Shown: positions 55,601-64,000 of the stretch, one piece after another | How positions within the stretch are numbered: position 1 is the stretch's first letter | Layout: every line of letters begins with the position of its first letter | DNA from: Crotalaria pallida | Lineage: Eukaryota; Streptophyta; Magnoliopsida; Fabales; Fabaceae | Length of the DNA stretch: 64,000 nt | Reading direction: 5' to 3' | NCBI GenBank assembly: GCA_037953625.1 | Contig: CM075649.1 | Location: 74,307,290 to 74,371,289, forward strand | Notes under the pieces: model-generated | Databases searched by the model: none | What the model was told of the DNA's origin: nothing | The model's input: the letters and a program-made list of their open reading frames with translations, nothing else | Position numbers and translations under genes: made by a program

Positions 55601-58390
55601 AGGGAGGGGCTTCAGGTCCAATGAGGGTGCCTGCATAATAGATGGAACTAAAGGGACAGCAGAAATGGATTCTGCTGCCTGCACCTGAACAAGTAAATCA
55701 GACTCATGCATAACAGATATGGGGTTAGGGTTAGCATAATCTGAATCTATAACATATGAATCATCAGATGCAGTAGCAGAGTCTAAAAACTGGGCTATTT
55801 CAGTGCATGCGGTGCACCATCCAGAGTTAGTGCATGATGGACAAGTAAATGAATCAGTGAAAGATGGCAATTCAAAATCATGATGCAAAATGTCAAGCAT
55901 ATGCTCATCTATCAAATCATCAAGCAAGTCCACATGGAAAACAGAGTGATCCTCAGGAAAATGTTTCATAGCATGGAAAATGTCAAATCGGATCACACTG
56001 CCATCAAACTCCATGGAAAGTGAACCTGAATGCACATCTATCTTGGTTCGGGCTGTTTTCAAAAATGGCCTCCCCAAAATAATAGGAACAACATTACGGG
56101 GAGAGTCATCTTCCATATCAAGTATGTAAAAATCAGCAGGGAAGATCAACTCTTCAACCCGAACCAAGACATCCTCTATCAAACCTGCGGGGTGGGCAGT
56201 ACTTCTATTTGCCAATTGAATCACCACACCCGTAGGTTGAAGAGGTCCAAGAGAAAGAGACTTAAAAACAGACATAGGCATGACATTTATGGATGCTCCT
56301 AAATCTAGCATAGCATTTTCAAACTTAACATTGCCTATGATGCAAGGTATAGAGAAAGTTCCAGGATCCTTACATTTTTCAGGAATGTGAGGGATAGGTT
56401 TACCTATGAGAGCGGAGACATTCCTTCCCATGCTTATCCTCTCATTGCCCTTGAGTCTTCTCTTATGAGTGCACAACTCCTTAAGGAACTTCGCATACCT
56501 TGGAATCTGTTTTATTGCATCAAGAAGGGGTATGTTGACTTCCACCTTCCTGAATGTGTCAAGAATGTCCTTGTCCACCTCTTCCACCCTTTTGTTTTGA
56601 GGCACTCTTGGTGGGAATGGAAGAGGAACAGGAGGAGGTTGTAGGACAACAGCAGGGCTTGTGGTTGAAGTTGAGGAGGGTTGAGTTGGATGATTCTTTT
56701 TGGTGCTAGCATGCTCACCTTCATCTACCACTTGGCTCTTCCCTTTAGAGGAAGCTAGAGCATCATTGTTGAGGTTAGGTTGTGGTGTGGGTGTGACAAT
56801 CTGCTTTCCCGACCTCAGGTTGATGGCACTCACATTCTGATTCTGAGGGTTGATCACAGTTTGGGATGGCAACTTGTCAGAATTTTGAGATTGCAAGTTG
56901 TTGAGAGAAGTTGCCATTTGACCCATCTGATTTGTCAAAGTCTGAATGGATGCCTCTTGTCTCTGAATGGATGCTCTAGTCTCTTGTTGAAATTGGAGGT
57001 TTTGCATGGTCATTTGCCTCACCAACTCCTCCAAGGTAGGTTGGTTGGATGGAGGGGCTGATGGTGAAGGATGAACCACTTGCTGCTGTTGTTGCCTTTG
57101 CTGTTGGATTGGAGGAGGTACATATGGTGGTCTGCTCGGTCCAGCGGTGTTCTGAAATGGAACATTAGGAGGAGGTTGTTGTTGATCAGACCACTTCAGA
57201 TTGGGATGGTTCCTCCATCCAGGGTTGTATCTATTGGAAGAGAGGTCATGATTGTGTTGTTGTGGACCTCTATTGTTGTATATGTTTGCTGCATAGGCCT
57301 CGGGTTGGTCACCACTGGTCATCGGCTGTTGTTGCTGAAGGGAAGGGCATGCATCTGTGGGGTGCTCAATGGATGTGCATATGCCACACACTCTAGCAGG
57401 AAGTATCATCTTTTTCTGATTGACAGCCAATTGTGTGACCAATGTTGTGAGAGAATCAATTTTCTGCTCAAGCTTCTCAACCTTGCCCGAGTCTGCACCA
57501 ACATCATTTACATCCCTCACAACTATTGCATCACTGTTGCTTCTTGCATGGAATTGTTGACAGTTGGAAGTCATCTTCTCAATTTTGCTCCTGGCTTGTA
57601 AGGGTGTCATATCTCCCAATGTACCACCACTTGCAGCATCTACCATGTTTCTTTCCATGAAGTTGAGACCTTCATAAAAGTACTGGATGAGAAGCTGCTC
57701 TGAGATCTGATGGTGAGGGCAGGAAGCACACAACCTCTTGAATCTCTCCCAATAATCATAGAGACTCTCTCCATGTTGTTGCCTGATACCAGAAATTTCC
57801 TTTCTGATTGCAGTGGTCCTATTTGCAGGGAAGAATTTTTCCAGAAATTCCCTCTTCAAGTCATCCCAGCTTGTGATGGAACCAGGGGCCAAGTCAGATA
57901 ACCAATCTTGTGCTAGACCCTCTAAGGAATGTGGAAATGCTCTGAGACAGACATGATCCTCTTGCACATCATGTGGTTTCATTGTGGTGCACACTATATG
58001 GAATTTCTTGAGATGCTTATGAGGATCCTCACCTGCAAGACCATGAAACTTGGGCAACAAATGGATTAGTCCTGTTCTAAGCTCAAAAGGAACATCCTCA
58101 TCAGGATACCGGATACACGAGTCTTCAATAGTGAAGTCAGGTGCAGCCAGCTCCCTAAGTGTCCTTTCCCTTGGTGGGGGTTGAGCCATGTTATCACAAT
58201 GTATAGAATCAGATTGAATAAAAGTAGAAGGAATAGAAGAAATACAAACAGAATCAGAATTAGATGGACTATAAGATGACTCTGACTCACTACCTAATGA
58301 CTGATTCCTATTTTGTCTAACTAATCTGTGATAAGTTCTATCAATTTCAGGGTTGTAAGGATGCAAATAACTTGGTTTGCCCCTAGTCAT
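52694..58390 (-). CDS. gag-pol: Gag-pol polyprotein of element C, 1898 codons, apparently intact
   Basis: One uninterrupted frame. Gag: conserved Athila-type start (about 76-140, RELAAPDFTIED, LIHLLPKFHGLAGEDPHKHL), retrotransposon gag core to about 260, zinc knuckle C335-C338-H343-C348, then a Gln/Pro-rich linker. Protease near 680-800 with active site D696-L-G-A-S and ILGRPF at 771. RT about 1035-1240 with FMDD at 1169-1172. RNase H with Asp1318, TEKELLA at about 1356-1362, Asp1384 and Asp1427. Integrase with zinc residues His1529, His1536, Cys1567, Cys1570, catalytic Asp1600, Asp1659, Glu1695, and a GPF motif at 1840; no chromodomain. All domains for a replication cycle are present in frame. 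The start was chosen as the first ATG upstream of the gag homology. It could supply proteins in trans. Lineage is judged by eye (Athila), fairly sure. Confidence 0.92.
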   Translation of the reverse strand: MTRGKPSYLHPYNPEIDRTYHRLVRQNRNQSLGSESESSYSPSNSDSVCISSIPSTFIQSDSIHCDNMAQPPPRERTLRELAAPDFTIEDSCIRYPDEDVPFELRTGLIHLLPKFHGLAGEDPHKHLKKFHIVCTTMKPHDVQEDHVCLRAFPHSLEGLAQDWLSDLAPGSITSWDDLKREFLEKFFPANRTTAIRKEISGIRQQHGESLYDYWERFKRLCASCPHHQISEQLLIQYFYEGLNFMERNMVDAASGGTLGDMTPLQARSKIEKMTSNCQQFHARSNSDAIVVRDVNDVGADSGKVEKLEQKIDSLTTLVTQLAVNQKKMILPARVCGICTSIEHPTDACPSLQQQQPMTSGDQPEAYAANIYNNRGPQQHNHDLSSNRYNPGWRNHPNLKWSDQQQPPPNVPFQNTAGPSRPPYVPPPIQQQRQQQQQVVHPSPSAPPSNQPTLEELVRQMTMQNLQFQQETRASIQRQEASIQTLTNQMGQMATSLNNLQSQNSDKLPSQTVINPQNQNVSAINLRSGKQIVTPTPQPNLNNDALASSKGKSQVVDEGEHASTKKNHPTQPSSTSTTSPAVVLQPPPVPLPFPPRVPQNKRVEEVDKDILDTFRKVEVNIPLLDAIKQIPRYAKFLKELCTHKRRLKGNERISMGRNVSALIGKPIPHIPEKCKDPGTFSIPCIIGNVKFENAMLDLGASINVMPMSVFKSLSLGPLQPTGVVIQLANRSTAHPAGLIEDVLVRVEELIFPADFYILDMEDDSPRNVVPIILGRPFLKTARTKIDVHSGSLSMEFDGSVIRFDIFHAMKHFPEDHSVFHVDLLDDLIDEHMLDILHHDFELPSFTDSFTCPSCTNSGWCTACTEIAQFLDSATASDDSYVIDSDYANPNPISVMHESDLLVQVQAAESISAVPLVPSIMQAPSLDLKPLPPHLKYAYLEDEQKLPVIISTSLSVDQEEKLLDVIRKNKRAIGWTLADIPGISPSMCMHRILLEDGAKPVRQPQRRLNPQILDVVKKEVTKLLQAGIIYPISDSTWVSPVQVFPKKSGVTVVKNEKDELIPTRVQNSWRVCIDYRKLNQATRKDHFPLPFIDQMLERLAGKSHYCFLDGFSGYFQICIAPEDQHKTTFTCPFGTFAYRKMPFGLCNAPATFQRCMMSIFADLLEHCIEVFMDDFSVYGSSFDACLDNLTKVLNRCIETNLVLNFEKCHFMVEQGIVLGHIVSHKGIEVDPAKLHVISHLPYPSCVREVRSFLGHAGFYRRFIQNFSNIALPLSKLLQKDAPWEFGDQCKRAFDELKKALTTTPIIQPPDWTLPFELMTDASNYALGAVLSQRVGKLSHVIYYASRTLDAAQVNYTTTEKELLAIVFALDKFRSYLLGSKVVVSTDHAALKYLLKKTDSKPRLIRWMLLLQEFDLEIQDRSGAHNLVADHLSRIEREEDAFPIRDDFPDEQLLSLHVSHPLPQTPWFADIVNYLVASVFPALASKAQRDKLKSDAKHYVWDDPYLWRFCSDQVIRRCIPDQEIQSVLQFCHASPVGGHLGTQRTARKVLDSGFYWPTIFKDASNICSSCEQCQRAGGALSWRQQMPQQPMLFCEVFDVWGIDFMGPFPVSFGFYYILLAVDYVSKWVEAKATKTNDAQVVVDFVRSNILCRFGIPRAIVSDQGTHFCNRSMQALLKKYGVVHKVSTPYHPQTNGQAEISNREIKRILEKMVKPNRKDWSTRLEDALWAHRTAYKAPIGMSPYRVVFGKACHLPVEIEHRAYWAVKQCNLALDQAGEERKLQLSELDEIRLEAYENSKFYKEKTKKLHDNSISRKEFLVGQKVLLYNSRLGLMSGKLRSKWIGPFVVTQVFPYGTVEIKSESTNKSFKVNGHRLKPFLTTPSLDDAPVEEASLVDPTFEQP

Positions 58391-58639
58391 GTACTGAACA
58401 GAACAGCATCAACCATAGCATACTGTAACAGATATGCATGACCAAAATCGGCAACAAATTTTTTATTTTTTTAAAATATTTTTTTTAATTTTTTTTAAGC
58501 ACCCTAAAATCATGAAAACATATCACAGAAAGTTTGAGGACAAAATTCAAAAGGGAACCAAGTCAAAGAATTAAAACAGGGACCAAAAACTAAGAAAATA
58601 AAACTTGTAAAATAAAAAAGAAATAGTAAACGAAGGATT
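58391..58639 (-). other. Partial 5' leader of element C
   Basis: About 250 bp upstream of gag, with an A/T-rich stretch at 58465-58500. It stops at 58639 where duplicated B sequence begins; no primer-binding site is present. Confidence 0.7.
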
Positions 58640-59478
58640 TTGCACTCCTCTGAGGTCGGTGGGGCTTTTCATTTCCAAGATAGCTCGGCATTTATCGGGG
58701 TTGGCCTCGATCCCCCTTTCTGATAACATAAAGTCGAGGAAGGCGCCTGCTGGAACGCCAAAAGTGCACTTTTCTGGGTTCAATCTCATATTGTGTGCTC
58801 TAACACGCTCTAGTACAGCAGCCAAGTCTTTGACATGGTCTTCTTTTTTTTTGCTCTTGGTAATCATATCGTCAATATACACCTCCATAATATCACCTTC
58901 GATGCCGTTGAAGACTTTGTTCATCATCCTTTGGTAGGTTGCTCCGGCATTCTTCAGTCCAAAGGGCATGACAGTGTAGCAGAAGGTCGCCTTTCCGGTT
59001 GTAAAAGTAGTTTTGTCCTGGTCTGAGGGGTACATGGGGATTTGGTTGTAACCTGAGTAAGCATCCATGAAAGATAACAGTTGGTAGCCCGCCGAGTTGT
59101 CGACGAGCTGATCGATGATCGGCAGTGGGTATTGGTCTTTTGGGCATGCCTTGTTGAGGTCGGTATAATCTACGCACATTCTCCAGCTGCCGTTTGCTTT
59201 CTTCACCAGGATGGTGTTTGCTACCCACTCAGCGTATGGGACTTCTTTGATGAACCCTGCCTGCAATAGGTCGGAAACTTTCTCCTGGATGACTTTCACC
59301 TACTCCGTCCCCACTCGCCTCATTTTATGAGCTACTGGTTTGGCTTTCGGGTCTACACTCAGCTTGTGGCAGATGAAAATCGGGTCAATTCCTGGCATGT
59401 CAACCGAGGTCCAAGCAAATAAGTCCGAGTTGGTTCGCAGTAGGTCTATTATTGCTTCTCGGATTTTTGGGGAGAGGT
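58640..59478 (-). pseudogene. pol: Duplicated fragment of element B pol (RT)
   Basis: Encodes the RT region again, with YIDD and MPFGLKNAGATYQ. Three substitutions distinguish it from 48896-49734: in the stop-adjacent codon (Ala to Val), near KPVAQKM (Gln to Lys-type His codon, seen as KPVAHKM) and in VANTILVKK. The frame runs at its 3' end into the C leader, giving a meaningless tail. Confidence 0.85.
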
Positions 59479-59903
59479 AATAAATAAATTGTTGTTTTAC
59501 TGGTATAAGTGTGTGCATGTGGTAGTTGTTATATAAGTGATATAGTATGGCATTGTAGAAATAAAAATATATTCTAAATAGTTTTCAAAGTATTGGAGTG
59601 AGTTTTAAATTATGTTTTGCAAAAAAAGGATTTCTTGAATTTTAAAAGGAATTGTTTTAAGTTATTTAATGCTCTTAAAAAGGACCTGTTTTAAAAAGGA
59701 TTTCTGTTTTAAAGTGCTTTGGTACCTTGGGTTTAGTCTTTACCTAAGTAAATAGATAGTATAAGGTACTTGCTAGATATTGATTTGTATGTCGTTCGTC
59801 ATTTAAGAATAAAAGGAATCAAAGGTGAACGAGCTGCTTGAGCTGTAGACACAAAGGCTGGAAACAGAGTAAGCATGGATCTCAGGTGATAGAGATGCCT
59901 TCT
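59479..59903 (+). repeat. Duplicated D LTR piece
   Basis: Copy of 49735-50159, ending with cttct before the right C LTR. Confidence 0.9.
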
Positions 59904-60951
59904 TGATCGAGGCCGTACCCGATCAAAATAAAAGGTGTTTATTCTGTAGTACTAGGAAGGTGATCCTAGGTCGTTTCCCAGCGAATATCGGTCTAGGCAA
60001 AGTATCAAACACGTAGTGTGCAGTAAAATGGGGGGGTTTTTGTGTGTGACAAATGTGAAGAACAAAACATAAACAGAATATAAAAACTAAGAAAATCAGA
60101 AACATAAGCGGGCAAACCCCTTTGGCTACGTACACTACTCAATCCCAGCTCACTAAAGATCGATTCCTCTCCTCTCCTCTGTCCAACTCGTGATAACCAA
60201 ATACTAAGCGAAAATTCAGTTATCACTCCAAACCCTAACTTCTAATTAAGCATCAGAAACCAGAATTGGAGTTTTTACGAGTTAATACAAATTAAGCATT
60301 TATATTCATGTATTATCTCTACGAAATGGAATTAAGCAAACCACTACACATCGATAAACATGAAAACAGAGAAGAGAAAATGAAATTGCATTAATAACAA
60401 GAGCTCAAGAGTAGATAATACAATACCAAAGGGATTAACCCTTGAAGTCTAGCCTTCCATGGCCATAAATGAAGAAAAACGAGTAGAAATGGGGAAGAAC
60501 AAAACCCTAGCAGCCACCACCACTTGGGAGAGCCAAGAGAGAAGTTCTAACCTAGAGAGAGAGTGAGAAATCTGAAATGGGAGTGTGTCTTGGGGGTTAC
60601 ACGAATTTCCCCTCTTTAGTCATGAAAATGGGCCTAAAACATGGGCCCAAGTCCTAAGAAACACTATTCTAAAAATTACAATTAAAAAGGGACCTAAATG
60701 CAAATTACAATCTTCACTTCAATGCTTCAATCTTCATTTCTAAACATCCCAAAGTGTCCTTGTGCCAAACATTACCTGAAAATAGAAATAGAATTAATTA
60801 GGCTAAATAATCCCAAATTAAACAATATTCGGAATATTAGTCCAATAAACTCAAAATCACTAAATCAAGCTAATCAATGTCAAATGGGCAACAAGTATCA
60901 ATAATAGGAGTAAAATAATGCAAGGAATAATGGGAAATAAAATGCTCATCA
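59904..60951 (-). repeat. Right LTR of element C (1048 bp)
   Basis: Copy of 50160-51207. It is followed by TSD cttct and D LTR, so its right edge is the true element border, while its left edge adjoins flanking DNA instead of a primer site. Confidence 0.9.
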
Positions 60952-60956
60952 CTTCT
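60952..60956 (+). repeat. Target-site duplication of element C (right)
   Basis: cttct; an uninterrupted D LTR copy (about 36148) has this target once, as gacttcttaagac. Confidence 0.85.
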
Positions 60957-62935
60957 TAAGACATAGTGGCATGTAGGGTAATATTAGGACGTTCCATATC
61001 ATCTCAAAGGTCGGAACAAGGAATCTATCGGTCGAGTAGTAAAACGGCAATTGAGTGTGTGTTCCGCCGTTTATACGAAAAACACGATTCCTCGATATTA
61101 ATTGTATGTTGGTTGATAATTGATTATACCATGCTATATATCTTTATTGTATATTATATGGAAATGAGTTATATGATGAGATAACAAGAAGATTGGGAAT
61201 ATATTTTGGAAATAATGGTTTATCCTATAGTAAGATAATTAATGTTTTTCAATGGTTGTTCCTATGAAAAGATTTCTTAGTATTTTTCAAACGGTCATTC
61301 AATGAAAAGGATTTGGCATATTTTTGAATTTATGAGAATGATCAATGAACCTTGTGGAAATTCGAAAACGATACTAGTGTACAGTGATAGTGCAAACGGC
61401 ACGATAACTTTGTAAATATCCCCTTTAAGTGACTGGCCACGTGGATGACTGTGCCGTGGTCTAAGTCTTGTGGAATCCACTGTACTGTAAAAAGGTGTTT
61501 GATGTTTCCCTCAGAGGTCGAGGCCCGTTAGAAGCGAGGCTTAGAATGGGTCGACCAAAACTAGGATTAATGACAGACTTAAAAGACTTAAAAGACTTAG
61601 GAACCCCTTTTCTAAACCTTGCGTTGAGAGTGAAGTAGTGGAGAGGAAAGATACCGCATGCTTGGAGGTTGGTGTCTCTTCAAGTGGTGATTGTGATAGG
61701 GGACTGTGAACGTCAAGAAGCCTCGAGTGCTTCTCTAGGCGGGACAAGACTACAAGGACTTGTCTTTCGGTTGTAGGCAATGTCGTAGCAAGGAACTGCA
61801 CGATCAACTAGAGAAAGTGTTGTCGCCCCCTTGAGCAAATCTTAGATGGTGAGAGGGAACCCGAATGGGGCTAGATGTCGCTGTAATTTTGAAACTGTAT
61901 TGATGAAATGATTTTACTTCGGTTGTTGGATACTTGTTGGTGCGTACCCTTCGACATCCATGTCAGCATGGTTAGGGTTCCTGTGCGTCCCATCTGCTTT
62001 CCGAACTAGGATGTGGTTGGAATGATGGAGGAGATGTAACGTGTGTGCTACCAAACCCTTGAGCCTCGGTGTGGTACCCCCTCTTGAATTTACCCCCTCT
62101 TGAATTTCCGGTGGTTATGACAATGAAACTTAGAGCCTAAAGATAATTAAATATAATGGATATGGTTTCATGAAGATTATCCTTTTGGTGGGAAGGACCC
62201 TATGGTATTTAGCTGAAGTTGTTTATAAGGGATTGGTAATAATGATGTATATATTTTTTTATGATATGCTTGTATGGTCTTAATATTCCCCTATGGTAAG
62301 CCCGTGCCGTCGACGATCATATCGTTCGGAAGTGCTTACTCTCTCTATTTCCCTTTCCTGTGGACATTGGGGGAACAATGTTCATAGATGGCAGATCATG
62401 TAATATCTTGAGTAGTGGTTGCTCAAGTCGGAAGAGGATCGTGAGATGACGCTCATACGAGGAGGAAGCAGAAGCAACAATCAGAGGAACCTTCCAGACT
62501 TTTGCGGTGAAGGAAATGATGAAGATCAATAGTCTAGGATAGTCTTTGTTTTGTACTCCATCTCTGGATGGGTAGGACATGATTACTCTGTTCCGAATGT
62601 AACCCCTACTGTAATAAATATTTATCTGAAATGAAATAAAAGAAGTTCTTTTTGGTTATTGTATCATGTTCATAAGTACCTAAATTATTTTCCGCAAGTT
62701 AACCATCAATCGAATATGACATGGAGAAAATGAGTTTTTAGAAATGTGTGGGATGGTAACATCTCTTTTTTGGAAATAGGATTTTTATGACGCGAGTTAA
62801 GTATCAAATCATTCAAATTGTTTTATGAAAATCTTTTTGTAAAAGAATTAAACTAAACTGATTTTGGAAATGTTTATAAAAAAAAAATGGCGCAAATTTT
62901 TAGTGAAAATTCTAAGTCCAAATTGGGGTGTTACA
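60957..62935 (+). repeat. 3' LTR of element D, part 3
   Basis: The final part of the LTR with the conserved block (about 61630-62060), the ORF-stop equivalent at 62517-62519, AATAAA at 62613-62618 and terminus GGGGTGTTACA. A 15-bp local duplication (ccctcttgaattt) occurs at about 62080-62106. Confidence 0.9.
62613..62640 (+). terminator. Poly(A) signals in D LTR
   Basis: AATAAA at 62613-62618 and a second AAATAAA at about 62634-62640, shortly after the conserved ORF-stop position. Also present at about 37633-37660. It would mark the end of R at about 4.6-4.7 kb from the TATA box. Confidence 0.45.
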
Positions 62936-62940
62936 GATAT
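62936..62940 (+). repeat. Target-site duplication of element D (right)
   Basis: gatat, matching 14609-14613. Confidence 0.85.
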
Positions 62941-63226
62941 CGTTCGGATATCTTGAACCTCTTTATTCTTTTGCTTTCCGTGAAGCCTATATTGTTTGAA
63001 CCCCATTTCGTTTGTTGTTAAAAAGTACCCCGAGAGATTACTTGCAAAAGTAATCCGTTTGACAAGCTCGTAAGGATGGTAGATAGACAGTGCGCGACCG
63101 CGGATGTTTGCAACGATTGCTGCAGTTAAAGAACCGAGAGATTATTGGAAGAAGTTACGCGTCCATAGCCCAGGTTCGCTCTACACAGCATTTCTCGAGG
63201 ACGAAAAATCTACAAGTTGGGGAGAA
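62941..63226 (+). other. Internal domain of element E, 3' part
   Basis: Completes the internal domain interrupted by D. It ends with tttctcgaggacgaaaaatc and the purine tract AAGTTGGGGAGAA (about 63214-63226). No convincing coding frame. Confidence 0.75.
63214..63226 (+). promoter_or_regulatory. Polypurine tract of element E
   Basis: AAGTTGGGGAGAA directly before TGTAACACCCCGC; identical to that of F. Confidence 0.85.
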
Positions 63227-64000
63227 TGTAACACCCCGCATTTTTCCCGTACGTGCGTAAACGAATTCGTTAAAAATAAACCTGGAGTTTTTGTTTTCAA
63301 AAGGATTTTCTAAAAGAGGATTTATGATTTTCTTAAAGGGTGATTTCTTTATGGAGTAAATTTGCATTTTTGATTTGTGAACCTTGAAAATATGATAATT
63401 TTTAGAATTTTTGGGTTGAAATACAAAATTTATTTTTGAAATTTGTGAAGGACGAATTTTTAAGAAACCATGATTTTTGAGAGTTAATAACTTTAAACAA
63501 ATTTGTCTTTTGAAAATTTCTTATTTGTATGAAGAGCTTGATTTTTAAAGATTATTTAGAGATTTTACTTATGTGTATTTTGTGTAGATGATTGTTTTAT
63601 TTTGAAGGAGTCTAAGTTTTCTTTACAAGATAATATATTCTTATAGGAAATTAAATTAATTGCCATGACATGAAATTAATTTATGACATAAGCTCAATAT
63701 GATATGTGTTTGTTTTAATATGTAAATGCTACTTGAAAATAAATATGTGTGCATATATGTGTGAGTAGTGTTACAGTTTTGTATATGTGTGTGTGTTCAT
63801 ATGATTCTTGAAAATGTTTGCATGATTATATGAATTGATGATCATAATGTCTTAAAATAAATAAGAGTAGAAAATGAAAATGAAAATGCATGATGTGTGT
63901 GCATGTGTATGTGCTACGGTGATGTGTGTGTTTGTTAGGGGTAGGATTTTGAATTTTTGGGTAAGGAAAATTATAGGATTGAATCAGAGATCAAAGTGGG
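63227..64000 (+). repeat. 3' LTR of element E (start only)
   Basis: Starts TGTAACACCCCGCATTTTTC and continues beyond the window. The opening resembles the F LTR start (TGTAACATCCCGCATTTTCT), and TG-rich segments at 63740-63930 recall the CA-rich repeats of F U3. No gene. Confidence 0.8.

Larger units (their letters stand above)
50160..60951 (-). mobile_element. Element C: Athila-like Ty3/gypsy retrotransposon with embedded duplication
   Basis: A - strand element with 1048-bp LTRs (50160-51207 and 59904-60951; TGATCGAGG to GCTCATCA on the + strand), TSD cttct and one open gag-pol frame. The right LTR is not attached to the gag end: the internal domain breaks off at 58639, without a primer site, and is joined to a second copy of B and D sequence that leads into the right LTR. 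So the element has been rearranged, or two haplotypes have been joined in the assembly. Confidence 0.85.
58640..60951. repeat. Segmental duplication, right copy (2312 bp)
   Basis: Second copy of 48896-51207. The junction with the C leader at 58639/58640 shows only about two bases of overlap. It ends exactly at the C LTR end, followed by cttct and D LTR. Confidence 0.9.
14614..62935 (+). mobile_element. Element D: giant-LTR retrotransposon with nested insertions
   Basis: The outer ends are TGTGAGACCC at 14614 and GGGGTGTTACA at 62935, flanked by gatat on both sides, so the whole 48-kb block entered element E as one element and grew by nested insertion and rearrangement. The reconstructed LTR is about 5.9 kb: 39075-42518, 49735-50159 and 60957-62935, plus about 54 bp deleted with B. 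The internal domain, seen at 37903-39074 and inverted at 33438-34655, is about 1.2 kb and non-coding. D contains the inverted partial D', an extra LTR fragment, Tat elements A and B, Athila-like element C and a SINE. Confidence 0.85.

Noticed and set aside
1..64000. CRISPR array, rRNA, bacterial operon features
   Set aside because: No regularly spaced identical repeats with unique spacers and no rRNA-like segment; the content is clearly plant retrotransposon.

Overview
The window is plant nuclear DNA, most likely from a eudicot and from repeat-rich heterochromatin. It is AT-rich. I found no host gene, rRNA, tRNA or CRISPR array. Almost every base belongs to LTR retrotransposons inserted into one another, plus one SINE. 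Element names A to F below are mine.

Layout, outermost first. Element E (+ strand) has its 5' LTR end at 12719-13172, its internal domain at 13173-14608 and 62941-63226, and the start of its 3' LTR at 63227. Element F (- strand, 1-12718) sits in E's 5' LTR: two LTRs of about 5.8 kb around a 1.6-kb internal domain without gag or pol. Element D (+ strand, 14614-62935) sits in E's internal domain, flanked by the 5-bp duplication gatat. D also has LTRs of about 5.9 kb and an internal domain of little over 1 kb. D is rearranged: its 5' LTR lost about 2.5 kb, and an inverted partial relative (D', 18462-34655) and an extra LTR fragment (34656-37902) lie inside it.

D and D' were invaded in turn. A (21596-30584, TSD acaag) and B (42519-49734) are two Tat-lineage Ty3/gypsy elements on the - strand, each with a spliced antisense gene (aORF) on the + strand between pol and the 3' LTR. 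A is gag-deleted and has several stops. B has lost its 5' end but keeps an open two-exon aORF. A tRNA-derived SINE with a 17-bp TSD lies in D' (32137-32356). C (50160-60951, TSD cttct) is an Athila-like element with one open gag-pol frame of 1898 codons, the only apparently complete coding unit here. C is embedded in a 2312-bp direct duplication (48896-51207 and 58640-60951) that contains part of B, D LTR and the C LTR.

The most unusual signal is the D/E/F group. These non-autonomous elements have giant LTRs, tiny internal domains with an initiator-Met tRNA primer site, and a shared purine motif inside the internal domain. Their LTRs share conserved non-coding blocks. F carries a 141-codon ORF that ends 413 bp before the LTR 3' end; the corresponding acidic frame in E also ends 413 bp before its LTR end, and in D the equivalent stop lies about 416 bp before it. 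In D the LTR holds a TATA box, a splice donor and poly(A) signals, so the LTR could act as a self-contained transcription unit.

All similarity statements are by-eye comparison within the window plus general knowledge of the families; no database search or alignment program was used.
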